Shown here piece after piece: positions 36,756 through 45,099 of a DNA stretch of 64,000 nucleotides; the first letter of the stretch is position 1, and each line of letters begins with the position of its first letter. A program made the position numbers and the translations under genes. Below the pieces are notes generated by a model that did no database searches, was not told where the DNA came from, and saw nothing but the letters and a program-made list of their open reading frames with translations. Source of the stretch: RPQJ01 sp963712815 (GTDB lineage: Bacteria; Pseudomonadota; Gammaproteobacteria; Steroidobacterales; Steroidobacteraceae); the NCBI GenBank assembly GCA_963712815.1, contig CAVQJL010000009.1, positions 102,507-166,506 of the forward strand. The letters are read 5' to 3'.

Positions 36756-37403
36756 TTAGACGCGGTAGGCCGTGCGCGTCATGATCTTCGCGGCGCCGCG
36801 CATCAGGTCGCGGATGGGGCGCGGCAGGTCCCGGCCGCCCGCCGAGCGGGCCTCCGATCCGTGCCGTGCCTCGTCCGCCTGCATCTGCTCGACGATGCGC
36901 CGCGAGCGCTCGTCGTCGGGCGGCAGTTCGTGCAGGTGCGACTCGAGGTGCTCGATCACCTGGCTTTCGGTTTCCGCCACGAAGCCGAGGCTGGTGCGGT
37001 CGCCGGCGAGGCCCGCGAGCGCGCCGATCGCGAACGAGCCGGCATACCAGACCGGTGCGAGCAGGCTGGTACGGCTGTCGAGTTCCCGGACACGTTGCTC
37101 GCACCACGCCAGATGGTCCGTCTCGTCTCGCGCGGCCTCGAGCAGCGAGCGGCGGACCGCCTCGTTGCGTGCCGTCAGGGCCTGGCCGTGGTACAGCGCC
37201 TGGGCGGCGATCTCCCCGGCGTGGTTGACCCGCATGAGGCCGGCCGCGTGGCGCCGGGCCAGCGGGTCGGTCACGGACTCCGGGCTGGCCCCGGCGGGGT
37301 TGGGACGGGCGGCGACATTGGCGGCCGCGACGGTCCTGAGGCCCCGGTCGAACTCCTGGATCAGCCGGTCGAACAGGGTGAGGCGGGGGGCGGGGGGCGG
37401 CAT
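36756..37403 (-). CDS. coq7: Coq7, demethoxyubiquinone hydroxylase
   Basis: Di-iron monooxygenase that hydroxylates C6 of the ubiquinone ring. The iron ligands lie in VNHAGEIAAQALYHGQ, ARDETDHLAWCEQR, ETESQVIEHLESHL and QADEARHG. 215 residues from ATG 37403, the normal size. A TATATATA run (37418-37425 region) just upstream may be its -10. It is an oxygen-dependent enzyme; UbiH and UbiI at 47.6-50.1 kb supply the other ring hydroxylations. Confidence 0.94.
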   Translation of the reverse strand: MPPPAPRLTLFDRLIQEFDRGLRTVAAANVAARPNPAGASPESVTDPLARRHAAGLMRVNHAGEIAAQALYHGQALTARNEAVRRSLLEAARDETDHLAWCEQRVRELDSRTSLLAPVWYAGSFAIGALAGLAGDRTSLGFVAETESQVIEHLESHLHELPPDDERSRRIVEQMQADEARHGSEARSAGGRDLPRPIRDLMRGAAKIMTRTAYRV

Positions 37404-37470
37404 GGCCGCAATTCTATATATATGAGAGGCCCAGGTCCTCCGGCGGCCCGCGACCACGATCCGTCGGGCT

Positions 37471-37499
37471 TTGCAATGCTCGGCCGGCTGCAGTAAGAT
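37471..37499 (+). promoter_or_regulatory. Sigma-70 promoter of rplM-rpsI
   Basis: TTGCAA (37471-37476) and TAAGAT (37494-37499) with a 17-base spacer, 42 bases before the rplM ATG. Spacing and both hexamers fit the consensus well. Confidence 0.7.
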
Positions 37500-37540
37500 T
37501 CGCGGCTCTCTGACGGCCTGACAGGTTCCCGGAGCCTCCG

Positions 37541-37969
37541 ATGACCACCTTTTTTGCTCGCTCCGAGCAGGTGCGGCGCGACTGGTACGTGGTGGATGCG
37601 AGCGGCAAGACGCTCGGCCGCCTCGCCACCCAGCTCGCCATGCGTCTGCGCGGTAAGCACAAGCCCGAATACACCCCCCACGTGGACACGGGCGACCACA
37701 TCATCGTGCTGAACGCCGGGAAGATCCGCGTCACGGGCGACAAGCTCAAGGACAAGATCTACTACTGGCACACCGGCGCGATCGGCGGCATCAAGAGCAA
37801 ATCGCTCGAGAAGATGCTCGCCGAGCACCCGGAGCGCGCCATCGAGTTCGCGGTCAAGGGCATGCTGCCCAAGAACCCGCTCGGCCGCGCCATGTTCAAG
37901 AAGCTGCACGTGTTCGACGGCGAAAAGCACCCGCACGCCGCGCAGCAGCCCAAGCCGCTCGACCTCTGA
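37541..37969 (+). CDS. rplM: Ribosomal protein L13
   Basis: 50S subunit protein L13, an early assembly protein. 142 residues with ARSEQVRRDWYVVDASGKTL split by family-typical GRLATQLAMRLRGKHKPEY, and GMLPKNPLGRAMFKKLHVF. A good sigma-70 promoter lies 42 bases upstream and GGAGCC precedes the ATG. First gene of the rplM-rpsI operon. Confidence 0.98.
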   Translation: MTTFFARSEQVRRDWYVVDASGKTLGRLATQLAMRLRGKHKPEYTPHVDTGDHIIVLNAGKIRVTGDKLKDKIYYWHTGAIGGIKSKSLEKMLAEHPERAIEFAVKGMLPKNPLGRAMFKKLHVFDGEKHPHAAQQPKPLDL

Positions 37970-37986
37970 GCCTCGAGGTTCCGACG

Positions 37987-38379
37987 ATGCCCGCGAATAC
38001 CAATTACGGCACCGGCCGCCGCAAGACCTCCACGGCGCGTGTGCACCTGCGTCCCGGCACCGGCAAGATCCGCATCAACGACCGGACGATCGAGGAATTC
38101 TTCGGTCGCGAGACGGCGCGCATGATCGTGCGCCAGCCGCTCGAACTGGTGCAGATGATCGATCGCTTCGACGTCGAGGTGAACGTCGCCGGCGGTGGCA
38201 TCACCGGCCAGGCCGGCGCGATCCGCCACGGCCTCACCCGCGCCCTGATGGAGTACGACGAGTCGCTGCGCCCGCCGCTGCGCGCCGCCGGCTTCGTGAC
38301 CCGCGACGCCCGCGAGGTCGAGCGCAAGAAGGTCGGCTTCCGCAAGGCGCGTCGCGGCACGCAGTTCTCGAAGCGCTAA
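37987..38379 (+). CDS. rpsI: Ribosomal protein S9
   Basis: 30S subunit protein S9, whose C-terminal tail reaches the P-site tRNA. 130 residues: YGTGRRKTSTARVHLRPGTG, ETARMIVRQPLELV, VAGGGITGQAGAIRHGL and the basic end RKARRGTQFSKR. 17 bases after rplM, same operon; tRNA-Gln follows ten bases beyond the stop and may be co-transcribed. Confidence 0.98.
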   Translation: MPANTNYGTGRRKTSTARVHLRPGTGKIRINDRTIEEFFGRETARMIVRQPLELVQMIDRFDVEVNVAGGGITGQAGAIRHGLTRALMEYDESLRPPLRAAGFVTRDAREVERKKVGFRKARRGTQFSKR

Positions 38380-38388
38380 CCCTGATTT

Positions 38389-38462
38389 TGGGGGATCGTC
38401 TAGCGGTAGGACTACGGACTCTGACTCCGTCAACCTAGGTTCGAATCCTAGTCCCCCAGCCA
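38389..38462 (+). tRNA. tRNA-Gln (anticodon CTG)
   Basis: 74 nt with CCA encoded. Acceptor TGGGGGA pairs with TCCCCCA; the anticodon stem ACGGA/TCCGT holds loop CTCTGAC with anticodon CTG; the T arm is CTAGG-TTCGAAT-CCTAG. Discriminator base G. It directly follows rpsI. Confidence 0.97.
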
Positions 38463-38467
38463 AACAC

Positions 38468-38500
38468 ACGAGGCCCGCCAATCGGCGGGCCTCGTCGTTT
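38468..38500 (+). terminator. Rho-independent terminator after tRNA-Gln
   Basis: Perfect 12-bp stem ACGAGGCCCGCC / GGCGGGCCTCGT around loop AATC, followed by CGTTT. The T tract is short. It lies between two convergent units (tRNA-Gln and the GNAT gene) and could act on both strands. Confidence 0.75.
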
Positions 38501-38525
38501 CGAGGGCCCTGCTGGAAGCGACCGG

Positions 38526-38954
38526 TCAGCCGGCGTCCGGAAGCTCGTAGCGAGCTTCGCCGTCGCTCGAGACGCCGACGCGCCGCCAGCCCAGGCGCTC
38601 GTAGAACGCTGTCGCCCTCGTGTGCTGGCCCGTCGTGAGCCAGAGCGTGGGTGCACCCTGCTCGCGCAGCCAGCCGACCATGATCTCGTGAAGTCGATGC
38701 CCGTGGCGCCGGCCCTGCGCGTCGGGGTGGACGAACAGTGCCCAGATGTTGCCCGTCCGTGCGTTGCCGATGGCGAAGGCCTGGATGGAACCGTCCTCCT
38801 CGAGCACCCACCCTCGACCCGTGTCCTCGATCTCGCGCCTCAGGTCCTCGTCGGTGAGCCGGCCTGGCCTCAGCGTGTTCTCGTGGACTGCATATCGGAC
38901 CGCCCAGATCGCTGCAGCGTCGGACAGGGTCGCCTGGCGTATCACGATGGTCAT
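38526..38954 (-). CDS. GNAT family N-acetyltransferase
   Basis: 142 residues with the acetyl-CoA-binding turn in LFVHPDAQGRRHGHRLHEIM and the C-terminal TRATAFYERLGWRRVG. Substrate unknown. ATG at 38954 (MTIVIRQATLSDAAAIW) is chosen because that is the normal GNAT start; the frame stays open upstream into glcF. It is the last gene behind glcF, 28 bases away. Confidence 0.82.
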   Translation of the reverse strand: MTIVIRQATLSDAAAIWAVRYAVHENTLRPGRLTDEDLRREIEDTGRGWVLEEDGSIQAFAIGNARTGNIWALFVHPDAQGRRHGHRLHEIMVGWLREQGAPTLWLTTGQHTRATAFYERLGWRRVGVSSDGEARYELPDAG

Positions 38955-38982
38955 GTGCTGTACGCGCCGTGTCCGGGACCGG

Positions 38983-40221
38983 CTATCCGATGCCCGGCCG
39001 CTCGAGCGCGTCCGCGACGATCTCGATCCAGTGACGGACGGGCACCGGGCTCGCGCCACGCAGGTGCTCGAGGCAACCGATGTTCGCGGTCGCGATCACC
39101 TGCGGGGTTCCGTCGAGCAGCGCGGCGAGCTTGCGGCGGCGCAGCTCGCTCGACAGCTCCGGTTGCAGCAGGGAGTAGGTGCCGGCCGAGCCGCAACAGA
39201 GCTTCGCCTCGCGCGTCGGCGTGAGCCTGCAGCCGGCAGCCTCGAGCAGCGCCTCGACGCGGCCGCCGATGCGCTGCCCGTGCTGCAGTGTGCAGGGCGC
39301 CTGCCATGCCACGCGCGGACCGTCGCTGCGCTTCGAGGCAGTCCGCGCGAGATCGGCGGGCTGGATGATCTCGGCGAGATCGCTCGTCGCCTCGCTCACG
39401 CGACGCGCGCGCTCCGCATGGACGCGATCTTCCGCCAGCAGCCGGCCGTAGTCCTTCACCATCAGGCCGCAGGCACTCGCGGTGCTGACGATCGCCTCGG
39501 CGCCCGCGTCGAGCGCCGTGCAGCAGGCCGCCACGTTGCGGCGGGCCTGGTCGAGTGCGCGCTCCGCGTGGCCGAGGTGGTGACCGAGCGCACCGCAGCA
39601 CTGCTCACCCGCCACGCGCTCGACGCCGATGCCGAGCCGGTCGAGCACGCGCGCCGCGGCGCCGTTGACGCCGGGCCGGAGGCCGGGCTGCACGCAGCCG
39701 TCGAGCAGCACCACGCGACGTGCGTGGCGAGTCGTCGAAGCGCCAGGACCGGCGTCCTCGCGTGGCGGAACGCGCGTCCGCAGCGAGGCGGGCAGCCAGC
39801 CGCGCGCCGACTGCCCGACCCGCAGCAGCAGGCCGAACAGTTTCGGGCGGGACAGGAACCCGGTCAGCGCGCCCCGCAGCGCCCGCTGTGCCAACGCTCG
39901 CGGCACGCGCTCCTCGACGAGTTCACGACCGAGATCGACCAGCCGACCATATTCGACGCCTGACGGGCAGGCGGTCTCGCAGGCGCGGCAGGTGAGGCAG
40001 CGATCGAGATGGAAGCGGGTGGTCGCGGTCACCTCCGCGCCCTCGACCATCTGCTTGATCAGGTAGATGCGTCCGCGCGGACTGTCGAGCTCGTTGCCTG
40101 TGATGCGATAGGTCGGGCAGGCCGGCAGGCAGAAGCCGCAGTGCACGCAGTTGCGCAGCAGTGCCTGCGCCTCCTCGCCGCGCGGCGTGCCCTCGAGTCC
40201 GCCGGAGGGTTGCGCGTACAC
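38983..40221 (-). CDS. glcF: GlcF, glycolate oxidase iron-sulfur subunit
   Basis: 412 residues carrying two 4Fe-4S motifs: CVHCGFCLPACP near residue 25 and CLTCRACETACP near residue 74. CCG domains with CCGALGHHLG and CCGSAGTYSLLQP follow. It passes electrons from GlcD/GlcE, which oxidise glycolate to glyoxylate, to the membrane quinone pool. Starts four bases after glcE. Confidence 0.95.
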   Translation of the reverse strand: MYAQPSGGLEGTPRGEEAQALLRNCVHCGFCLPACPTYRITGNELDSPRGRIYLIKQMVEGAEVTATTRFHLDRCLTCRACETACPSGVEYGRLVDLGRELVEERVPRALAQRALRGALTGFLSRPKLFGLLLRVGQSARGWLPASLRTRVPPREDAGPGASTTRHARRVVLLDGCVQPGLRPGVNGAAARVLDRLGIGVERVAGEQCCGALGHHLGHAERALDQARRNVAACCTALDAGAEAIVSTASACGLMVKDYGRLLAEDRVHAERARRVSEATSDLAEIIQPADLARTASKRSDGPRVAWQAPCTLQHGQRIGGRVEALLEAAGCRLTPTREAKLCCGSAGTYSLLQPELSSELRRRKLAALLDGTPQVIATANIGCLEHLRGASPVPVRHWIEIVADALERPGIG

Positions 40222-40225
40222 GCGC

Positions 40226-41284
40226 CTACAGCTCCGCGTACATGCGGCCGGGGTTGAGGATCCCGGCCGGGTCGAAGATGCGCTTCAACGACTGGTGCAG
40301 GCGCAGCAGTGGCGGGTCGAGCGGCGCGAACACCTCCGCACCGGCCGGTGCGTGACGGAACTGCGTCGCGTGACCGCCGGCCGCTGCCGCCACGTCGAAC
40401 ACCGGCACGTCCGGGTCGCTGCGATACCAGCGCTGCAGGCCGTTCCACTCGATGAGTGGCGCACCGCCGAGTTGCAGCGGCGGCGTCAGCGGCGGCACCG
40501 TGCACAGCCACAGGGCCCGGTGGCCCGCGAAAAACGGGTGCGTCTGTTCGCGCACGCTGCCCCAGAACTCACTGGATCCGGGCACGACCTCGCCGCCGAT
40601 GCGTCGCGCCACGACATCGAGCGTCGCCTCCGAGCCGTCGAGGCGCAGGTACAGGCGACCGTCTACCCAGCATCCGGCGGACAGCGGCAGCGCGCCGCGC
40701 CCGAGCTCGACGAGCCGGACCAGCGCGGCGGCCTCGTCCAACTCGAGCGCGAGCGTGCGCTCGCCCGGCGGACGCGGCAGCACCTTGAGCGAGACGTCGA
40801 GCAGTACGCCGAGCACGCCGAAGGACCCTGCAAGCAGTCGCGAGACGTCGTAGCCCGCGACATTCTTCATCACCTCGCCGCCGAAGCGCAGCACGCGGCC
40901 GTCGCCGGTGAGAATTCGCACGCCGAGCACGTAGTCGCGCAAGGGTCCCGACCATGCGCGCGCCGGACCGGCGAGACCGCAGGCGACGGTGCCGCCGAGC
41001 GTGGCGCCGGCACCAAGGTGCGGCGGCTCGAATGCCAGTCGCTGGCCGTGGGTCGCGAGGCAGGCCTCGACCTCGGCGAGCGGCGTGCCGGCGCGAGCGG
41101 TGATGACGAGTTCGGCCGGGTCGTGCCTGAGCACGCCGCGATGGGACGCGACCTCGAGCGGCGCGCCTGCGACCGGCCGGCCGAGGAAGCGCTTGGTGTC
41201 GCCGCCCACGATCCGCAGCGCCGCCCTCCGTGCCGTCGCGTCGCGCGCCTGCCCGGCGAGTTCGATCGTGCAGTCGCGATCCAT
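40226..41284 (-). CDS. glcE: GlcE, glycolate oxidase FAD-binding subunit
   Basis: 352-residue FAD-binding PCMH-type subunit. RIVGGDTKRFLGRP, GATLGGTVACGLAGPARAW and RDYVLGVRILTGDGRVLRFGG are the FAD-site segments; VMKNVAGYDVSRLLAGSFG is a GlcE signature. It works with GlcD and GlcF. Nine bases behind glcD. Confidence 0.94.
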   Translation of the reverse strand: MDRDCTIELAGQARDATARRAALRIVGGDTKRFLGRPVAGAPLEVASHRGVLRHDPAELVITARAGTPLAEVEACLATHGQRLAFEPPHLGAGATLGGTVACGLAGPARAWSGPLRDYVLGVRILTGDGRVLRFGGEVMKNVAGYDVSRLLAGSFGVLGVLLDVSLKVLPRPPGERTLALELDEAAALVRLVELGRGALPLSAGCWVDGRLYLRLDGSEATLDVVARRIGGEVVPGSSEFWGSVREQTHPFFAGHRALWLCTVPPLTPPLQLGGAPLIEWNGLQRWYRSDPDVPVFDVAAAAGGHATQFRHAPAGAEVFAPLDPPLLRLHQSLKRIFDPAGILNPGRMYAEL

Positions 41285-41293
41285 TGGTCGGGA

Positions 41294-42751
41294 TCAGAAG
41301 CGCGGCAGGTGGGAGAAGGGCAGCTTGCCGCCGTGGACTCGCATCGCCCCGTAGTCCGCGCAGCGCGCGAGCGTCGGCACGGCCTTGCCCGGATTCAGCA
41401 GTCCCTCGGGATCGAAGACGCGCTTCACTGCGTGGAAGGCCTCGAGTTCGTCGGCCCCGAACTGCGAGCACATGGGTCCGAGCTTCTCGACGCCGACGCC
41501 GTGCTCGCCCGTCACGGTGCCGCCCGCCGCGACGCACAGCTCGAGGATTTCGGCACCGAGCTGCTCGGCGCGCTCGACCTCGCCGGTGCGGCCGGCATCG
41601 AAAAGGATCAGCGGGTGCAGGTTGCCGTCGCCCGCGTGGAACACGTTCGCGACCGGCAGGCCGGCCGCGCGCGACAGCCCGGCGATGCCCTCGAGGACGT
41701 CCGCGAGGCTGCGCCGCGGGATCGTTCCGTCCATGCAGAAATAATCCGGTGCGAGCCGGCCGACGGCCGGGAAGGCCGACTTGCGTCCCGACCACATGCG
41801 CTGGCGCTCGGCAGCGTCGGCGGCGACCCGCAGGGCGGTCGCTCCGCAGGCGCGCAACAGCGATTGCGCCATACCCAGTTCCGACTCGACGTCGTGCGAC
41901 AGGCCGTCGAGTTCGCAGAGCAGCAGCGCCTGCGCATCGAGCGGATAGCCACAGCGCGCGAAGGACTCGGCCGCGCGGATCGCCGGAGCATCCATCATCT
42001 CGAGACCGGCGGGCACGATCCCCGAGGCGATGACCCGGCCCACCGCATCGGCGCAACGGCGCACGTCGTCGAAGGCCGCCATCAGCAGTTCGACCCGCTC
42101 GGGCACCGGCTTGAGCCGCACCGTGACCTCGAGCACCACGCCGAGCATGCCCTCGGAGCCGGTGAGCAGCGCGATGAGCGGCAGGCCGGGCGCCTCGCCG
42201 GTGGACGACCCGAGCGTGAGCCACTCGCCTTCGATGGTCGCGACCCGCAGCTCGAGCAGGTTGTGCACGGTGAGGCCGTGCTTCAGGCAGTGCACGCCGC
42301 CCGAGTTCTCCGCGACGTTGCCACCGATCGTGCAGGCGACCTGCGAGGACGGGTCGGGTGCGTAGTAGAGGCCGTGCGGGGCGGCCGCATTCGAGATCTC
42401 GAGGTTCGTGACTCCGGGCTGGACGCGCGCGAGGCGACGCACCGGGTCCACCTCGAGGATGCGGTCGAGGCGCGACAGCACCAGCAGCACGCCGCCCTCG
42501 ACCGGCAGTGCGCCACCCGAAAGGCCGGTGCCCGCGCCGCGCGCGACGACGGGAGTCGAATGGCGGCGGCAGGCACGCAGGATCTCCATGACCTGCTCGG
42601 CGGAGCGGGGCAGCACGACGACGTCGGGCCGGCGGCGATGGGCGGTGAGCGCGTCGCACTCGAAGGGCGCGCAGGACTCCGCCGTCAGCAGTACGCCTTC
42701 GTCGCCGAGTAAGGCGCGAAGGTCGCGAACCAGTGCGGGGTCAGGCGTCAC
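41294..42751 (-). CDS. glcD: GlcD, glycolate oxidase catalytic subunit
   Basis: 485-residue flavoprotein oxidising glycolate (and D-lactate) to glyoxylate. FAD-binding segments PVVARGAGTGLSGGALPVEG and CTIGGNVAENSGGVHCLKHG; C-terminal half with HAGDGNLHPLILFD and TGEHGVGVEKLGPM. Its start overlaps the end of rpiA by 11 bases, so rpiA-glcD-glcE-glcF reads as one unit. No GlcC regulator is adjacent. Confidence 0.95.
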   Translation of the reverse strand: MTPDPALVRDLRALLGDEGVLLTAESCAPFECDALTAHRRRPDVVVLPRSAEQVMEILRACRRHSTPVVARGAGTGLSGGALPVEGGVLLVLSRLDRILEVDPVRRLARVQPGVTNLEISNAAAPHGLYYAPDPSSQVACTIGGNVAENSGGVHCLKHGLTVHNLLELRVATIEGEWLTLGSSTGEAPGLPLIALLTGSEGMLGVVLEVTVRLKPVPERVELLMAAFDDVRRCADAVGRVIASGIVPAGLEMMDAPAIRAAESFARCGYPLDAQALLLCELDGLSHDVESELGMAQSLLRACGATALRVAADAAERQRMWSGRKSAFPAVGRLAPDYFCMDGTIPRRSLADVLEGIAGLSRAAGLPVANVFHAGDGNLHPLILFDAGRTGEVERAEQLGAEILELCVAAGGTVTGEHGVGVEKLGPMCSQFGADELEAFHAVKRVFDPEGLLNPGKAVPTLARCADYGAMRVHGGKLPFSHLPRF

Positions 42752-43409
42752 GCGTCAACGTTACGACACCCGTGGGCGTTCCCACCAGCAGCACGTCGGC
42801 GGGCCGTCGCGCGAACAGCCCGACGGTCACCACGCCCGCAACCTGGTTGATCTCGCCCTCGAGGACGGCCGGGTCCGGGATCTCGAGGCCGCGCACGTCT
42901 AGGATGTGGTTGCCGTTGTCGGTGACGAAGCCCTCGCGCCAGGCGGGCTCGCCGCCGAGGCGGGCGAGCTGGCGGGCGACGTGGCCCCGTGCCATGGGAA
43001 TGACTTCGACCGGCAGCGGGAAGCGACCGAGCCGTTCGACGAGCTTCTGCTCATCGACGATGCAGACGAAGCGCCGCGAGGCCGCCGCGACGATTTTCTC
43101 CCGGGTGAGCGCGCCGCCTCCACCCTTCACGAGGTGCAGCAGGCGGGTCGCCTCGTCGGCGCCGTCCACGTACACCGCGAGTTCGCCGACCTCGTTGAGG
43201 TCGAGCACCGGGATGTCGTGGTCCTGCAGCCGGCGGGTGCTGGCCTCCGAGCTCGACACCGCCCCGGCGATGCGGTCGCGCATCGCCGCGAGCCCGTCGA
43301 TGAAGAAGTTGACGGTCGATCCGGTGCCGACGCCGACGAGTCCGCCCGGCGGGAGGTGCGCGAGCGCGGCGGTGGCGGCCTGCTGCTTGTTGAGATCCTG
43401 CTCAGTCAC
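42741..43409 (-). CDS. rpiA: RpiA, ribose-5-phosphate isomerase A
   Basis: Interconverts ribose 5-phosphate and ribulose 5-phosphate. Signatures: GVGTGSTVNFFIDGL, YVDGADEATRLLHLVKGGGG, ALTREKIVAAASRRFVCIVD and EVIPMARGHVAR. 222 residues. First gene of a unit with glcDEF, an unusual partnership. Confidence 0.96.
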   Translation of the reverse strand: MTEQDLNKQQAATAALAHLPPGGLVGVGTGSTVNFFIDGLAAMRDRIAGAVSSSEASTRRLQDHDIPVLDLNEVGELAVYVDGADEATRLLHLVKGGGGALTREKIVAAASRRFVCIVDEQKLVERLGRFPLPVEVIPMARGHVARQLARLGGEPAWREGFVTDNGNHILDVRGLEIPDPAVLEGEINQVAGVVTVGLFARRPADVLLVGTPTGVVTLTRDA

Positions 43410-43430
43410 GGTTTCCGTCCCCCGGATACG

Positions 43431-43456
43431 ACTGTGCCCGCTTTCGCGGGCACAGT
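43431..43456. terminator. Hairpin between the Lys/Ala peptide gene and rpiA
   Basis: Perfect 11-bp stem ACTGTGCCCGC / GCGGGCACAGT with loop TTTC. It lies 21 bases after the stop of the 32-residue peptide gene on the minus strand. No T tract follows, so it may be a processing or attenuation structure. Confidence 0.5.
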
Positions 43457-43477
43457 CTTCAACGTTCGGCTGGAAGC

Positions 43478-43576
43478 CTACTTCTTCTTGGCCGCAGCCT
43501 TCTTCTTAGCAGGAGCCTTCTTCTTCGCAGGCGCCTTCTTCGCGGCCTTCTTCGTCACTTTCTTTTTCGCTGCCAT
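43478..43576 (-). CDS. 32-residue Lys/Ala-rich histone H1-like peptide
   Basis: MAAKKKVTKKAAKKAPAKKK and on to the end in repeats of KKAPAKK: only Ala, Lys, Pro, Val, Thr and Met. GGAG lies eight bases before the ATG and a promoter-like pair lies 38 bases upstream, so it is likely expressed. Such tails bind DNA or RNA in histone H1-like and AlgP-like proteins. It stands alone with a hairpin behind it. The frame is open upstream (to 43705) but that part has ordinary composition and no ribosome site. Specific function unknown. Confidence 0.7.
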   Translation of the reverse strand: MAAKKKVTKKAAKKAPAKKKAPAKKKAAAKKK

Positions 43577-43613
43577 TTCAATATCTCCATGTCGGGTTAG
43601 TCCGCGCGCAGTA

Positions 43614-43642
43614 TTTACAGAAATCAAAACGTGAATGCAAGA
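43614..43642 (-). promoter_or_regulatory. Candidate promoter of the Lys/Ala peptide gene
   Basis: On the minus strand TTGCAT (43642-43637) and TAAATA (43619-43614) with a 17-base spacer, in a noticeably AT-rich patch. Confidence 0.4.
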
Positions 43643-43746
43643 GGCGTGTCGCAAATTTCTCGAGCGCATCGCGAGCACGCGAGCGGCGTCTCGATGACCA
43701 CGCATGAGCGCGACGATGCGCTCATGCGGAAATTACCGGCGTTCGC

Positions 43747-44211
43747 TTAGATGAGCGAGAGGATGAAACGCCACTCGTCGGCAGTGACCGGCGTCACCGA
43801 CAGTCGGTTGCCACGACGCAGGATGATCATCTCCGCGAGCGCTCCGTGCGCATGTTTGCGCAACGTATCGAGCGTGATCGGAGGCTCTATCTTTCGCTCG
43901 AGGCAGACGTCGACGCAGTACCAGCGCGGCCTGTCAGGGTCGCTCGCGGCATCGAAGTAAGGGCTCTTCGGGTCGAGCGCGGCACGCTCCGGGTAGCCGT
44001 CGCGAACGATGCGGACGATGCCGACGATGCCGGGCACCTCGCAGCTCGAGTGGTAGAAGAACCCGAGGTCGCCGGCCTGCATCTGGTCGCGCATCATGTT
44101 GCGCGCCTGGTAGTTGCGCACGCCGTCCCAGGGGGAAGTCGAACGACGGGTGCGGGCGAGGTCGTCCACGCTGAACGCGTCGGGTTCCGACTTGAAGAGC
44201 CAGTAGTTCAC
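43747..44211 (-). CDS. EVE domain protein
   Basis: 154-residue EVE (PUA-like) domain protein related to human THYN1, a fold that binds modified bases in DNA or RNA. NYWLFKSEPDAFSVDDL, WDGVRNYQARNMMRDQMQAG and DLGFFYHSS are classic positions. GTG at 44211 overlaps the ygfA stop, with GGAA before it. Often found with ygfA and zapA in Gammaproteobacteria. Confidence 0.93.
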   Translation of the reverse strand: MNYWLFKSEPDAFSVDDLARTRRSTSPWDGVRNYQARNMMRDQMQAGDLGFFYHSSCEVPGIVGIVRIVRDGYPERAALDPKSPYFDAASDPDRPRWYCVDVCLERKIEPPITLDTLRKHAHGALAEMIILRRGNRLSVTPVTADEWRFILSLI

Positions 44212-44837
44212 TCGCGTTCCTCCGGATTCTTGCGGCGCTCGGGCAACACCGAGCCGCGCTCGGTGACGACCAGGTCGAGCGGCACGTCCCAGGGTGACGC
44301 CGGGATCGCCTCGAGTTCCTGGCACGCGAAGGCGACACCGATCAGTCGCGGCCGTCGCCAGCACCGCGCGGGATCGAGCCTTCGTCGCAGCGCGCGGTCG
44401 TAGAAGCCGGCACCCATGCCGAGCCGGTTGCCGCGACGGTCGAACCCGACCACCGGCAACACGACGGCGTCGAGGTGCACCGCAGGCGCCCGCCTGAGAA
44501 TGGCCTGCGGCTCGGCGATGCCGAAGACGTTGCGCCGCTGCGCGATCCCGGGAGCCCACGGCACGAACGTCATCCGCCCGCGTCGCCGGCTGGAGACGCG
44601 CGGCACGAAGACCGCGGCACCGCGCTGCCACGCGGCCTCGAGGCAGGGTTGCACGTCGACTTCGCCAGGCATCGGCAGGTAGAGCGCGACGCGTCGGCCG
44701 CGTCTGAAGATGCCCAGTCGATCGAGCGTCCGGCAAATCGCCAGCTCGGCTGCCGCCCGGTCGGCCGGGTCGAGCGACGCGCGCAGGCGCCGCAGGCGAC
44801 GCCGCGCGGCACGGACTTCGGCGGTGGACTGCGCCAT
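44208..44837 (-). CDS. ygfA: 5-formyltetrahydrofolate cyclo-ligase (YgfA/Fau)
   Basis: Converts 5-formyl-THF to 5,10-methenyl-THF using ATP. The signature VGFDRRGNRLGMGAGFYDRA is present, with RRVALYLPMPGEVDV upstream. 209 residues from ATG 44837. It lies just downstream of 6S RNA, as in E. coli, where the two are co-transcribed. Confidence 0.9.
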   Translation of the reverse strand: MAQSTAEVRAARRRLRRLRASLDPADRAAAELAICRTLDRLGIFRRGRRVALYLPMPGEVDVQPCLEAAWQRGAAVFVPRVSSRRRGRMTFVPWAPGIAQRRNVFGIAEPQAILRRAPAVHLDAVVLPVVGFDRRGNRLGMGAGFYDRALRRRLDPARCWRRPRLIGVAFACQELEAIPASPWDVPLDLVVTERGSVLPERRKNPEERE

Positions 44838-44867
44838 GCGGGTGCCCGGGGCCGGGAAGGTGAGGGG

Positions 44868-45060
44868 ATGGCGCCGCCCGCCTGTGCCGTCACGAGCCAT
44901 TGCTCTCGACGTGGAGCAATAGGCGGGGAAAGGCCGCAGCACCTGAAGGCTTCCCGCTCATGGCGGACATGCACACGGGTGCCGACAGACCAGATCCCCT
45001 GGGTGTTGGACTTAAGGTCGAGAGGTAACCCGGACCGTGTCGAACACTGCAGGCGGCGCC
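44868..45060 (-). ncRNA. ssrS: 6S RNA
   Basis: The space between zapA and ygfA is the standard 6S RNA locus. On the minus strand a closing stem joins GGCGCCGCCTG (45060-45050) to CAGGCGGGCGGCGCC (44884-44870), giving ~191 nt, the right length. The segment GTCCGCCATGAGCGGGAAGC followed by CTTCAGG parallels the GAGAAGCC region of E. coli 6S. It mimics an open promoter and sequesters sigma-70 RNA polymerase in stationary phase. The ends are estimated from the stem. Confidence 0.82.
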
Positions 45061-45068
45061 AAATCGTC

Positions 45069-45094
45069 GGGGCGGCGGTTCGGACCGCCGCCCC
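45069..45094 (-). terminator. Hairpin downstream of zapA
   Basis: Perfect 11-bp stem GGGGCGGCGGT / ACCGCCGCCCC with a four-base loop, five bases after the zapA stop and nine before the 6S closing stem; GACGATTT follows on the minus strand. Probably separates zapA from 6S RNA. Confidence 0.6.
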
Positions 45095-45099
45095 ATTAA

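Noticed and set aside
43490..43570. Plus-strand Phe/Ala-rich frame (FFLAAAFFLAGAFFFAGAFF)
   Set aside because: It is the complement of the Lys/Ala codons; the minus strand has the ribosome site and promoter.
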